64,000 bases of DNA from Arthrobacter pascens (GTDB lineage Bacteria > Actinomycetota > Actinomycetes > Actinomycetales > Micrococcaceae). Below the pieces are notes generated by a model. It was not told where the DNA came from. It worked only from the letters and a program-made list of their open reading frames with translations, and did not search any database. A program made the position numbers and the translations under genes. Every line of letters begins with the position of its first letter. Within the stretch, counting starts at the first letter, position 1. The stretch is from positions 1 through 64,000 of the forward strand of contig NZ_JAFHKT010000145.1 in NCBI RefSeq assembly GCF_017052465.1, in the 5' to 3' direction. Shown in pieces: positions 54,097-63,133 of this stretch.

Positions 54097-55026
54097 ATGA
54101 AAACAGCAGACTCCGAGCCGTCCACCACGCCGTCCCTCTTCAGCGGCAGCCTTGCTGCCCGGACCAGGGCCTCCGAGATAGGCCTCGCGGGCGGCACTGT
54201 GGCGTACTGGACCTACGAGCCGGTCCGGACCACCCCGGAGACGCGCACCATCCTGGTCATCCACGGCTTCCGCGGCGACCACCACGGGCTGCTGCGGGTG
54301 GCGGACCAACTGCCTGAAATGCGTCTGGTCATGCCGGACCTTCCCGGTTTCGGCAGCTCTGAGGCATTTGCCGACGGCGAACACAGCGTCCGCCGGTACG
54401 GGCAGTTCATCGGCGACTTCATGGAGGCGCTCGGACTGGGGCCGGACACGGTCCTGCTGGGCCACTCATTCGGATCCATCATCGCCGCCCACTTCGTGGC
54501 CGACCATCCGCAGGCCATCCGGCCGCTGATCCTGATCAACCCGATCGCGGCGCCGGCCCTCGAGGGCCCCAAAGGCCTCATGACTCGGCTCGCGGTGCTG
54601 TACTACCGCCTCGCCGCCCGCCTCCCCCGCCGCATGGGCCTGCAGCTGCTGCGCAGCCGGCTCATTGTCCGCGTCATGAGCGTGGCCATGGCGAAGACCA
54701 AGGACAAGGAGCTCCTGCGGTTCATCCACGGGCAGCACAACGCCTACTTCAGCGCGTTCGCCAACCGCGAGAGCCTGCTGGAATCCTTCACAGCGTCCGT
54801 CAGCAGCAATGTCACGGAGGTGGCAGGCAAGCTCACGCTGCCTGTCCTGCTGGTGGCCGGGGAAAAAGACGAAATCGCGCTTCTCCGTGACCAGCACAAA
54901 CTCGCCGGCTCCCTGCCGGACGGCAGGCTGGAGGTGATTCCCGGCGTCGGGCATCTGATCCACTACGAAACTCCGGAACCCGCCGCGGGTTTCATCCGCC
55001 GCTTCCTTAAGGACCACGCTGCGTGA
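54097..55026 (+). CDS. Alpha/beta hydrolase
   Basis: Serine hydrolase of 309 residues, no signal peptide. The nucleophile motif is GHSFGS (Ser near residue 130), the oxyanion strand is ILVIHGFRGDHHGLL, and the MPDLPGFGSSEAF segment precedes the charge relay; the catalytic His is in GVGHLIHYETPE near 290. The start is the ATG of MKTADSEPST. Its stop overlaps the following glycosyltransferase by 4 bp, implying coupled function, perhaps in lipid-linked sugar metabolism. The substrate is unknown. Confidence 0.88.
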   Translation: MKTADSEPSTTPSLFSGSLAARTRASEIGLAGGTVAYWTYEPVRTTPETRTILVIHGFRGDHHGLLRVADQLPEMRLVMPDLPGFGSSEAFADGEHSVRRYGQFIGDFMEALGLGPDTVLLGHSFGSIIAAHFVADHPQAIRPLILINPIAAPALEGPKGLMTRLAVLYYRLAARLPRRMGLQLLRSRLIVRVMSVAMAKTKDKELLRFIHGQHNAYFSAFANRESLLESFTASVSSNVTEVAGKLTLPVLLVAGEKDEIALLRDQHKLAGSLPDGRLEVIPGVGHLIHYETPEPAAGFIRRFLKDHAA

Positions 55027-56111
55027 AAATTGTCATCGACGCCCGCTTCACCCGGACCGACCACCATGACGGCATCAGCCGCTACGGTGCCAGCCTCATC
55101 GCCGCAACCGCAAAAATCGCGGACGTGTCCATGCTCATCAGCGACCCCCGGCAGCTCGCCCTGCTGCCCGATGTGCCCTACACGCTGATCAACAGCCCGC
55201 TCTCCCCCTTGGAACTATTCGTTGCAAGGACGGTGAACACGCTGGGCGCCGACGTGGTGGTCTGCCCCATGCAGACCATGGGCACGTGGGGGCGGAAGTA
55301 CGGCCTGGTGCTGACGCTGCACGACCTGATCTACTACGAGCACCCGGCCCCGCCCGGCTTCCTGCCGGCCCCGGTCCGCATCCTGTGGAGGCTCTACCAC
55401 AAGGCGTTCTGGCCCCAGCGGCTGCTGCTCAACCGCGCCGATGTGGTGGCTACCATCAGCCGCACCACCGAGGCACTGATGGCCAAGTACCGGCTGACGA
55501 ACCGTCCGGTCCGGATCGTCAGCAACGCGCCGCAGCCCTCGCAGCTCCCCCGCGACCCGGAGGCGGGCGCGGACAAGACCCTGCTCTACATGGGCTCGTT
55601 CATGCCGTACAAGAACGTCGAGACCATGCTTGCCGGGATGGCGGAGCTGCCCGGTCATACACTGCATTTGCTGAGCCGGATCACCCCGCAGCGCCGGGCC
55701 GAGCTGGAGGCCCTGATTCCGGCGGGCGCCAAGGTGGTCTTCCACAACGGCGTGACCGACGACGAGTACACCGCGCTGCTCAAGCGCACCACCGCCCTGG
55801 TCAGCCTGTCGAAGGCCGAAGGTTATGGTCTGCCGCTCGTGGAGGCCATGGCGCTGGGCACCCCTGTGATCGCCAGCGATATTCCGATCTTCCGCGAAGT
55901 GGGCGCCGACATCGCCAGTTACGTGGATCCGGATTCACCGGCGGCCTTCGCCGCTGCTGCGCGCAGCCTCGACGACGTCCGGCACTGGCAGGACGTGTCA
56001 CGGCGTTCGGTGCAACGGGCCCGCGACTTCAGTTGGGACGCCTCAGCGCGGCAGCTGGTGGGGGTGGCGGCGGAAGTCATGGCCCTGCGCGGCAAGAAGC
56101 AGCTCCGCTAG
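55023..56111 (+). CDS. Glycosyltransferase family 4 (GT-B)
   Basis: A retaining glycosyltransferase of 362 residues with an N-terminal acceptor domain (MKIVIDARFTRTDHHDGISRYG) and a C-terminal donor domain (TLLYMGSFMPYKNVETMLAGM, LVSLSKAEGYGLPLVEAMALGTPVIASDIPIFREVG with the EX7E motif). No membrane helix is clear. The GTG start overlaps the hydrolase stop (GTGA). The donor and acceptor are unknown; cytoplasmic polysaccharide or glycolipid assembly is the likely setting. It ends 4 bp inside the priA stop, so the transcripts converge. Confidence 0.9.
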   Translation: MKIVIDARFTRTDHHDGISRYGASLIAATAKIADVSMLISDPRQLALLPDVPYTLINSPLSPLELFVARTVNTLGADVVVCPMQTMGTWGRKYGLVLTLHDLIYYEHPAPPGFLPAPVRILWRLYHKAFWPQRLLLNRADVVATISRTTEALMAKYRLTNRPVRIVSNAPQPSQLPRDPEAGADKTLLYMGSFMPYKNVETMLAGMAELPGHTLHLLSRITPQRRAELEALIPAGAKVVFHNGVTDDEYTALLKRTTALVSLSKAEGYGLPLVEAMALGTPVIASDIPIFREVGADIASYVDPDSPAAFAAAARSLDDVRHWQDVSRRSVQRARDFSWDASARQLVGVAAEVMALRGKKQLR

Positions 56112-58267
56112 AGAACGTCCACGCCGTCGAGCCTCAGCTGGACGGGATCGTCGGTGCGCTTCGCCGCGCTGGCGGCTTTCACCGCCCGAAGGACCCGGGT
56201 TACCGTGCCAGCCTGCCCGTACGGAATGAAGAGCAGGGTCCGGACGTCCTCACTTCCGGCATCCACCGCCGGCTTCCCGGCCGCCTTCGCCGGAAAAGGA
56301 GGTTGTCCCGTCAGCAGCGGCGCCGGGCCGGCAACGCGCAGCTCCACTCCTTCCGCCTTCAGCCGTCCGGTCACGGAGGCCGTGAAATGCCCGACGGCGG
56401 TCCGGCCGCCGGTCACGGACGCAACGCGTACCGCAGGCGGGAGCTGCAGTTCCGTGCGAAGCCCCAGTTCGCGCTGCGCATAACCCGCGGGGTCCCACCG
56501 CAGCAGCGCACCCACGGCAGCGGTGTCGTCAGCCGTGATGACCACCACCCCGCCCTCCGCTGCAGGCCGCACCAGCGACGCTGCGTTGAACCAGCGCCGC
56601 ACGGCGTCCTCCCCCGCCCGGAGGTTTTCGCGCCGCAGGAGGGAGTCGCCGTCGAGCAGCAGGGCCGCCGCGTACCCGCCGTCGGCCACCGGCTCGGCGC
56701 CGACGGTGGCCACCACGAGCGATGCGGCATCCGGAACGCTCGCTTTGACGTGGTCGCCCGAGGACGTCACCACGGGTTTTCCCGGGAAGGCCCGTCCCAG
56801 CTCCTCCGCGGTGCGCAGGACCCCGGTGGCGCCGCGGCGCAGATGGGTGTTGTTGCAGTGGCCGCACCGCCATGCCGGGGCCGGGGCTGAACACCACCGG
56901 CACTGCGGCACGGCCGAACTGCCGGAAGCCCCCGCAATGGCCAACGGCCCCTGGCACGACTGGCAGCGGGCCGGTTCACGGCACCTGTCGCAGACAAGGG
57001 ACGGTGCGTAGCCGGAGCGGGCCACCTGGACGAGGACTGGGCCGCGTTCCAAGCCATCCTTGGCGGTCCGCCAGGCCGCGCCGGGCAGCCGTGCAATCCG
57101 GGCGAGGGGATCGCGTTCCTGTTCAAAGCTGTCGGCGGTGTTGAGGACGCGGGGAACGGTCCTGCGGACCACCGGGCGTGCGGCATCGACGGGCATGGCC
57201 CAGCCCGCGTCCACGAGGCGCTGCGCCTCCGTGCTGCGGGTGTGCCCGGCCAGCAGGCAGGCGGCGCCGTCCTGCTCTGCGCGGAGGAGCAGCACTTCCC
57301 TGGTGTGGGCGTAGGGAGAGCGCTGCTCGATGTGGAGGTCGTCGCCGTCGTCCCAGCACACCACGAGGCCGAGGTCCCGGACGGGCGCATACGCCGCCGA
57401 GCGGGTGCCCACGGCCACGCCGGCGGTGCCGTTGAGGACCTGGAGGTAGCTGCGGTAGCGCGGCGTCTGGCCATCGTCCGCCGTGAGCCTGGCGAGGTCG
57501 GAGGCCGGGAGGAGCTCCTCCAAGGCCGCCTGGACCCGGTCAAGGTCCCGGTAATCGGGCACCACAACAACCGCGCCGCGTCCGGATTGCCGGACCGCCG
57601 CGACCGCCTCGGCGATCAGCCGCGGCCAGCCGCCGGGGCCGAAGCCCTGCAGGGCGCTGAGCACGGCCCGCGGCGATCCGCCGCCGTTGAGGTGGCGCAG
57701 GAAGGCGCTGCCGTTCCGGTATTCCGCCCAGGCCGGGCCGCCGTTGGGTGCTTCTGAGCGCAGTGGCTGTGTCTCCGGCCCTGGGGAAGGCTGCCCGCCC
57801 GGTTCGTCGGCCGCGAGTTCCTTCTCCACCTTGGCGACCCGCGGCGGGATGGCGACCCGCAGGACGTCGCTGACGGTGCCCGCGTAGCGGGCCGCAACAC
57901 GGTTGGCGAGTTCCTTGAGCCCTGGGGGCAGGACAGCGACAGGCGATACCACCTTGTGGAGCGGCACCAGCTCATGGCCGGCGTCGGACTCGGCCGTCCG
58001 CTCAAGAACGTAGCCGCTGAGTTCCTGCCCGCTGAACTTGACCTTGACGCGGACCCCGGCCTGGGCTGTGTCAGCCATCTCCGCGGGAACGCTGTAGTCG
58101 AACGGCCGGTCCAGGTGCGGCAGCGAAGACTCAATGAGAACACGGGCCACCGGCAGGCTGGCCGCAAGGGGCGGCCCCGCTGCAGTCCTGGGACTGGCGG
58201 GGAAGCCCTGGAGCAGGGAAAGCTGCTGCGGCTTGTTGGTCATTGCCCGCCCTGCATTCAGTGCCAT
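56108..58267 (-). CDS. priA: PriA-like primosomal protein without ATPase motifs
   Basis: Replication-restart protein, 719 residues. The N-terminal PriA DNA-binding domain is clear (ARVLIESSLPHLDRPFDYSVP, GVRVKVKFSGQELSGYVLER). A zinc-binding block is visible in the middle (CRNC-like: LVCDRCREPARCQSCQGPLAIAGA, CRWCSAPAPAWRCGHC). Where a helicase has Walker A GxGKT and DEEH, this protein shows LNGGGSPRA and VCWDDGDDLH; actinobacterial PriA proteins are known to lack an active helicase site. Start: the ATG of MALNAGRA, or MTNKPQQL eight codons later. It overlaps the glycosyltransferase stop by 4 bp. Confidence 0.9.
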   Translation of the reverse strand: MALNAGRAMTNKPQQLSLLQGFPASPRTAAGPPLAASLPVARVLIESSLPHLDRPFDYSVPAEMADTAQAGVRVKVKFSGQELSGYVLERTAESDAGHELVPLHKVVSPVAVLPPGLKELANRVAARYAGTVSDVLRVAIPPRVAKVEKELAADEPGGQPSPGPETQPLRSEAPNGGPAWAEYRNGSAFLRHLNGGGSPRAVLSALQGFGPGGWPRLIAEAVAAVRQSGRGAVVVVPDYRDLDRVQAALEELLPASDLARLTADDGQTPRYRSYLQVLNGTAGVAVGTRSAAYAPVRDLGLVVCWDDGDDLHIEQRSPYAHTREVLLLRAEQDGAACLLAGHTRSTEAQRLVDAGWAMPVDAARPVVRRTVPRVLNTADSFEQERDPLARIARLPGAAWRTAKDGLERGPVLVQVARSGYAPSLVCDRCREPARCQSCQGPLAIAGASGSSAVPQCRWCSAPAPAWRCGHCNNTHLRRGATGVLRTAEELGRAFPGKPVVTSSGDHVKASVPDAASLVVATVGAEPVADGGYAAALLLDGDSLLRRENLRAGEDAVRRWFNAASLVRPAAEGGVVVITADDTAAVGALLRWDPAGYAQRELGLRTELQLPPAVRVASVTGGRTAVGHFTASVTGRLKAEGVELRVAGPAPLLTGQPPFPAKAAGKPAVDAGSEDVRTLLFIPYGQAGTVTRVLRAVKAASAAKRTDDPVQLRLDGVDVL

Positions 58268-58331
58268 TTAATGCCTGCCTCCGTCCCGGGTCAACCACCA
58301 GCCAAGCACCCGGGTATGACATTTTCGCGGC

Positions 58332-59567
58332 TCAGGCGTTGAAGTATGCCTTCAGGTCGTCCACGCGGTCCAGGCGCTCCCAGGTGAAGTCCGGGTCGTC
58401 GCGGCCGAAGTGGCCGTGGGCGGCAGTCTTCGCGTAGATGGGGCGCTTCAGGTCCAGGGCGTCGATGATGGCGCGGGGGCGGAGGTCGAAAATTTCGGCG
58501 ATCGCGGCGCTGATCTTTGCCGGATCGACCGTTTCAGTACCGAACGTCTCCACGTAGGTGCCCACCGGACGGGCCTGGCCGATCGCGTAGGCGATCTGGA
58601 TCTCCGCCCGCTTGGCAAGTCCGGCCGCGACCACGTTCTTGGCCACCCAGCGCATCGCGTAGGCCGCCGAGCGGTCGACCTTGGACGGGTCCTTGCCGGA
58701 GAAGGCGCCGCCGCCGTGCCGGGCCATGCCGCCGTAGGTGTCGACGATGATCTTGCGGCCCGTGAGGCCGGCGTCTCCGACCGGGCCGCCGATGACGAAG
58801 GCACCGGCGGGGTTCAGGATGTTGGCGGTGCGTGAGATGTCCAGGTTCGCGAGGGCCAGCACGGGGTCGATCACGTGCGCGGCGAGGTCAGCGCGGAGCT
58901 GGTCGAGGCTGAAGCCTTCGGCGTGCTGGCTGGAAATCACGATGGTCTCCACCGACACGGGACGGTCGCCGTCGTAGCCGATCGTCGCCTGGGTCTTGCC
59001 GTCGGGACGCAGGTAGGACAGTTCGCCGCTCTTGCGCACCTCCGTCAGACGCTCAGAGAGGCGGTGCGCGATCCAGATCGGGGTCGGCATGTAGGAGGGG
59101 GTCTCGTCGCTGGCGTAGCCGAACATGAGGCCCTGGTCCCCGGCGCCCTGCAGATCGTAGTCGTCTACCTGGCGGCCTTCCCTGGCTTCCAGGGAGTTGA
59201 AGACGCCACCGGCGATGTCGTTGGACTGCTGGCCAATGGACACGGACACGCCGCAGCGGGCACCGTCGAAACCGTTCGCCGACGAGTCGTAGCCAATACC
59301 CAGGATGGTCTCGCGGACGATCTGTGGAATCTCGACGTAGGCGTCCGTGGTCACCTCTCCGGCAACGTGGACCAGGCCCGTGGTGGCCATGGTTTCCACG
59401 GCGACGCGCGATTCCGGATCCGCGGCCAGCAGGGCGTCCAGAATGGCGTCGCTGATCTGGTCACAGATCTTGTCCGGGTGGCCTTCAGTCACCGACTCGG
59501 AGGTGAAGAGCCGGAGCGCGGAGGGTACGGACCCGTGGGATTCAGGAATGTGCAGCGGTAAAGTCAC
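58332..59567 (-). CDS. metK: S-adenosylmethionine synthetase
   Basis: Makes S-adenosylmethionine from methionine and ATP; cytoplasmic tetramer. It is 411 residues. Motifs are [25 protein letters not shown] (ATP His), [13 protein letters not shown] (adenine), [10 protein letters not shown], and [23 protein letters not shown] (phosphate loop). It lies between priA and coaBC. The 76 bp before the start is too short for a SAM riboswitch and shows none. Confidence 0.97.
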   Translation of the reverse strand: MTLPLHIPESHGSVPSALRLFTSESVTEGHPDKICDQISDAILDALLAADPESRVAVETMATTGLVHVAGEVTTDAYVEIPQIVRETILGIGYDSSANGFDGARCGVSVSIGQQSNDIAGGVFNSLEAREGRQVDDYDLQGAGDQGLMFGYASDETPSYMPTPIWIAHRLSERLTEVRKSGELSYLRPDGKTQATIGYDGDRPVSVETIVISSQHAEGFSLDQLRADLAAHVIDPVLALANLDISRTANILNPAGAFVIGGPVGDAGLTGRKIIVDTYGGMARHGGGAFSGKDPSKVDRSAAYAMRWVAKNVVAAGLAKRAEIQIAYAIGQARPVGTYVETFGTETVDPAKISAAIAEIFDLRPRAIIDALDLKRPIYAKTAAHGHFGRDDPDFTWERLDRVDDLKAYFNA

Positions 59568-59643
59568 TCAACTACCTTACTTGTTGGCAAACGGACGGGC
59601 GGCGGCGTGTGTCCCCATGCTAAGGAGACATTGCTTACGCCGG

Positions 59644-60900
59644 TCAGGTTCGCGGGAAGACCCTGCTCAGCTCGGCGCCGATCCGGTCGATGACGACGGC
59701 GGCGACATCATGCTTGGTGCCGGACGCCGACTGGGGTTCGGAGCCGGCGCGGGAAAGGATGACCACTGAATTGTGGTCCTGGCCAAAGACCTTGTCCGAG
59801 CCCACATGGTTGACCACCAGGAGGTCGCAGCCTTTGCGCTTAAGCTTTTCTGCGGCGTATTCCAGGACGTCGCCATGGGCGTCGCCGGTTTCGGCGGCGA
59901 AACCGACCACAAGCTGGCTGGTTCCGCCGGCGTCGCGGACGGTTACGAGCTCGTGGAGGATATCGGGGTTCCGGACGAGCGAGACGACGGGGTCGGCGTG
60001 GCCGTCCCGTTTTTTGATTTTGGTGCCGGACACGTCCGCCGGGCGGAAATCCGCCACCGCCGCGGCCATGATGACGACGTCGGAACCGGCTGCCGCCGAC
60101 AGCATGGCGTCCCGGAGTTGCAGGGCTGTCTCGACCGACACCACGTCGACGCCCGACGGAGCGGGCACCTCCATGTGGGCGGCCACCAGGCGCACACTGG
60201 CCCCGGCATCCCGGGCCGCCTCAGCCAGGGCGACACCCTGCTTCCCGGAGGAGCGGTTGCCCAGGAACCGCACCGGGTCCAGCGGCTCACGGGTTCCGCC
60301 GGCGCTGATGGTCACGGTCCGTCCGGCGAGGGGGAAGAGCGGAGCTTCCGGAGAGCCGGGGGCGGCGTCACGGAGACCGTGGACCAGGGCCAGGGCCGCT
60401 TCGTAGATCGCCTCGGGTTCGGGCAGGCGGCCGGGGCCGGAATCAGAACCCGTCAGCCTGCCGCTGGCAGGCTCGAGCACGGTGACTCCCCGGCTGCGCA
60501 GTGTTTCGACGTTGGCCTGCGTGGCGGCGTGCTGCCACATCTCCGTGTGCATGGCCGGGGCGAAGAGGACAGGCCCGCCGGCCATCAGCAGGGTATTTGT
60601 CAGGAGATCGTCCGCCTGGCCAGTGGCCGCGCGGGCCAGCAGGTCCGCAGTGGCCGGGGCCACGACGATCAGGTCTGCCTCATGGCCAAGGCGTACATGG
60701 TTCACAAGGTGGACGTCGTCGAAGACGCTGTTGCTGACCGTATTCCCGGAGAGCGCCTCCCAGGTTGCCACGCCAACAAACCGGGTGGCAGCGTCGGTGG
60801 GGATGACGGTGACGTTATGGCCGGCTTCAGTAAAAAGCCGGAGGAGCGATGCCACCTTGTAGGCGGCAATCCCTCCCCCGACTCCGAGGACTATGCGCAC
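59644..60900 (-). CDS. coaBC: Bifunctional phosphopantothenoylcysteine decarboxylase / PPC synthetase
   Basis: Two consecutive steps of coenzyme A synthesis in one protein of 418 residues. The N-terminal CoaC flavodoxin-like part is VLGVGGGIAAYKVASLLRLF, with the catalytic His in NHVRLGHEADLIVVAPATAD, APAMHTEMW and PASGRLTGSDSGPGRLPEP. The C-terminal CoaB part (190-410) is TVTISAGGTREPLDPVRFLGN, SSGKQGVALAE, AAVADFRP and FAAETGD. It lies between rpoZ and metK, as in other actinobacteria. Confidence 0.96.
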   Translation of the reverse strand: MRIVLGVGGGIAAYKVASLLRLFTEAGHNVTVIPTDAATRFVGVATWEALSGNTVSNSVFDDVHLVNHVRLGHEADLIVVAPATADLLARAATGQADDLLTNTLLMAGGPVLFAPAMHTEMWQHAATQANVETLRSRGVTVLEPASGRLTGSDSGPGRLPEPEAIYEAALALVHGLRDAAPGSPEAPLFPLAGRTVTISAGGTREPLDPVRFLGNRSSGKQGVALAEAARDAGASVRLVAAHMEVPAPSGVDVVSVETALQLRDAMLSAAAGSDVVIMAAAVADFRPADVSGTKIKKRDGHADPVVSLVRNPDILHELVTVRDAGGTSQLVVGFAAETGDAHGDVLEYAAEKLKRKGCDLLVVNHVGSDKVFGQDHNSVVILSRAGSEPQSASGTKHDVAAVVIDRIGAELSRVFPRT

Positions 60901-60939
60901 GTGATCTCCGTCAGCAGGCAGTCTTTTACTCTGCGGATG

Positions 60940-61200
60940 TTACTCGGACGCCTCGATGGGCGTGGAGACGAGCTTGCCTTCGTTGATCTCGCGCAGGGCG
61001 ATGGACAGCGACTTCTCGTTCAGCTTGGTGTCGACCAGCGGGCCGACGTACTCGAACAGGCCCTCGTGGAGCTGGGCGTAGTAAGCATTGATCTGACGTG
61101 CACGCTTGGCACCGAAGATCACCAGGCCGTACTTGGAATCGGCTGCCTTGAGCAGCGAGTCGATCGGCGGGTTGATGATGCCTTCAAGGTTCGTGGACAC
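60940..61200 (-). CDS. rpoZ: RNA polymerase subunit omega
   Basis: Smallest RNA polymerase subunit, aids assembly with beta-prime. It is 86 residues. Characteristic segments are [32 protein letters not shown] and [23 protein letters not shown]. It lies between gmk and coaBC in the usual gmk-rpoZ-coaBC order. Confidence 0.95.
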   Translation of the reverse strand: MSTNLEGIINPPIDSLLKAADSKYGLVIFGAKRARQINAYYAQLHEGLFEYVGPLVDTKLNEKSLSIALREINEGKLVSTPIEASE

Positions 61201-61241
61201 GAATTCTCCAAATTTCTAGCGGGCTGATGTGGCTTCTGCGG

Positions 61242-61814
61242 TTAGCGCGGGTGCGGGGTCAGCCCCATGAGTGAAACAAGCTCGTCCGCTGCCCGGCGAA
61301 CGTCGTCATTAATGACGGTGTGGTCGAACTCCGGTTCAGCAGCAAGCTCTACTTTACCGGTTTCCAGCCGCCGCTGCTGTTCCTCGGCCGATTCTGTGCC
61401 GCGGCCCACCAGACGGCGCACCAATTCTTCCCAGCTCGGGGGTGCCAGGAACACGAACTGCGCGTCGGGCAGGGCCTGCTTGACCTGGCGCGCTCCCTGC
61501 AGGTCGATCTCCAGCAGCACCGAGCGCCCCTCGGCGATGGCCTGCTTCACCGTGCTCTTCAGGGTGCCGTAGGTGTTCTGCCCATGCACCACGGCCCATT
61601 CCAGGAATTCGCCGGCGGCCACCAGGGACTCGAACTCCTCCTTGGACTTGAAGTAGTAGTGCACTCCATCGATCTCACCGGGCCGAGGGGCACGGGTGGT
61701 GGCTGATACCGACAGCCAGACCTCCGGGTAGTTGTCCCGGATATAGGTGGACACGGTGCCTTTGCCAACAGCCGTAGGACCAGCGAGGACTGTCAGTCCG
61801 GGTTTCTTGCTCAC
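61242..61814 (-). CDS. gmk: Guanylate kinase
   Basis: Phosphorylates GMP to GDP with ATP; 190 residues. The P-loop [16 protein letters not shown] is near residue 11, then [20 protein letters not shown] (GMP site) and ISEEEFE-like [18 protein letters not shown]. The Thr-Ala in GPTAVGKG is a small change from the usual GPSGVGKG. It is downstream of mihF, a constant actinobacterial pair. Confidence 0.95.
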   Translation of the reverse strand: MSKKPGLTVLAGPTAVGKGTVSTYIRDNYPEVWLSVSATTRAPRPGEIDGVHYYFKSKEEFESLVAAGEFLEWAVVHGQNTYGTLKSTVKQAIAEGRSVLLEIDLQGARQVKQALPDAQFVFLAPPSWEELVRRLVGRGTESAEEQQRRLETGKVELAAEPEFDHTVINDDVRRAADELVSLMGLTPHPR

Positions 61815-61857
61815 GTATTCCTTTGGGCGGTCTTCAGATGACTCTGTACGGATGAAT

Positions 61858-62175
61858 CTACTTCTCGTTCATAAAATCTACCAGCGCCCGGCGCTGGTGC
61901 ACGCCCAGTCCGCGGACCCGCCTCGACGCTGCGATGCCCACGGTCTCCATGATGGCGGCCGCCCGCACCTTCCCGATTCCCGGCAGGGCCTCTAGCAGTT
62001 CGGACACGCGCATCCGGGCGATGGCGTCCTCACTGCCTCCGGAGTCCAGCACCTCGGCGATGGACAGGTCTCCGGTTTTGAGCTTCTCTTTGGCAGCGGC
62101 CCTGGCGGCCCTTGCAGCGGCGGCTTTCTTTAGCGCATCAGCACGTTCCTGGGCTGACAAGGGTCGCAAGGTCAC
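61858..62175 (-). CDS. mihF: Actinobacterial integration host factor
   Basis: Small basic nucleoid-associated protein of 105 residues. The N-terminus ([32 protein letters not shown]) is Lys/Ala-rich and helical; the core [44 protein letters not shown] includes a helix-hairpin-helix-like GIGKVRA element that contacts DNA. The end is [17 protein letters not shown]. This is the mycobacterial/streptomycete IHF family (unrelated to enteric IHF). It is encoded between pyrF and gmk, as in related genomes. Confidence 0.94.
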   Translation of the reverse strand: MTLRPLSAQERADALKKAAAARAARAAAKEKLKTGDLSIAEVLDSGGSEDAIARMRVSELLEALPGIGKVRAAAIMETVGIAASRRVRGLGVHQRRALVDFMNEK

Positions 62176-62266
62176 GGTTATCCCCCGGGGGTCGCCTATG
62201 GATCCACGGCCTGGGCCGTTGGACTTGTCCTGAACCTACTCCTCGGCGGCGGCAGAAATCAATGGA

Positions 62267-63133
62267 CTATTCGGTGCGGAGTCCGTCCAGCGTTCGCGTG
62301 GCTGCGTCCTGCAGGCCCCGGACGCCGGGGCCGGCTTTGAGGATGTCGCGGCTGGACGTTCCCAGCACCTGCGGGTACGCGGCCCCGAAGGTCTTTCGCA
62401 GGTCGGCAGGCGCGGCGCCCTGGGCGCCAAGCCCGGGGGCCAGGATTGGTCCGCGGACGGCACCAAGGTCCACATGGAGGTCTGCCAGTGCTGTGCCCAC
62501 GGTGGCTCCCACGACGAGGCCGACGGAGCCGAGCGTCCCTCCGTACCGCTGATTTTCTCCGGCCGCGGCCTCCACGATCCGGCGCGCAACAGAATCACTT
62601 CCGCCGACATGCTGGACCGACGCCCCCTCCGGGTTTGACGTCAGTGCCAGGACAAAAACGCCGCGGCCATGCTCGGCCGCCAGGTCCAGGGCCGGGCGCA
62701 GCGACTCGAAGCCAAGGTACGGGCTCAAGGTCACCGAGTCGGCCACCAACGACGAGCCATCGCGAAGCCAGGCGTCGGCGTACGCGGCCATGGTGGAGCC
62801 GATGTCCCCGCGCTTGGCGTCGGCAATGCTCAGCACCCCGGTGTCAGCCGCGGCGGCCAGCGTGCGCTCCAGCGCGGCCATGCCCTTGGAGCCGTGGCGC
62901 TCGTAGAGCGCCACCTGCGGCTTGACGGCGGCAGCGAGGGAACCGACGGCCTCCAGGACCGTCAGCGAAAACCGTTCCAGGCCCGCGGCGTCGTCGTTCA
63001 GTCCCCACGCGGCCAACAGCCCCGGGTGCGGGTCGATGCCCACACACAAAGGGCCGCGCTCGGCCATGGCCCGGAGCAGCCGGGAGCCGAAGGACTCCCG
63101 GCCGGACGGGCTTGCTGCTTCACGCTCAGCCAT
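62267..63133 (-). CDS. pyrF: Orotidine 5'-phosphate decarboxylase (group 2)
   Basis: Last step of UMP synthesis; 288 residues, the longer group 2 form. [17 protein letters not shown] is near residue 29; the catalytic patch is [23 protein letters not shown] (Lys-Asp pair), then [16 protein letters not shown]. The start is the ATG of MAEREAASP; it overlaps the carB stop by 8 bp, so the genes are coupled. It is followed by mihF. Confidence 0.95.
   Translation of the reverse strand: MAEREAASPSGRESFGSRLLRAMAERGPLCVGIDPHPGLLAAWGLNDDAAGLERFSLTVLEAVGSLAAAVKPQVALYERHGSKGMAALERTLAAAADTGVLSIADAKRGDIGSTMAAYADAWLRDGSSLVADSVTLSPYLGFESLRPALDLAAEHGRGVFVLALTSNPEGASVQHVGGSDSVARRIVEAAAGENQRYGGTLGSVGLVVGATVGTALADLHVDLGAVRGPILAPGLGAQGAAPADLRKTFGAAYPQVLGTSSRDILKAGPGVRGLQDAATRTLDGLRTE

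Noticed and set aside
59568..59643. SAM riboswitch between coaBC and metK
   Set aside because: Only 76 bp are available and no SAM-aptamer-like stems are visible.
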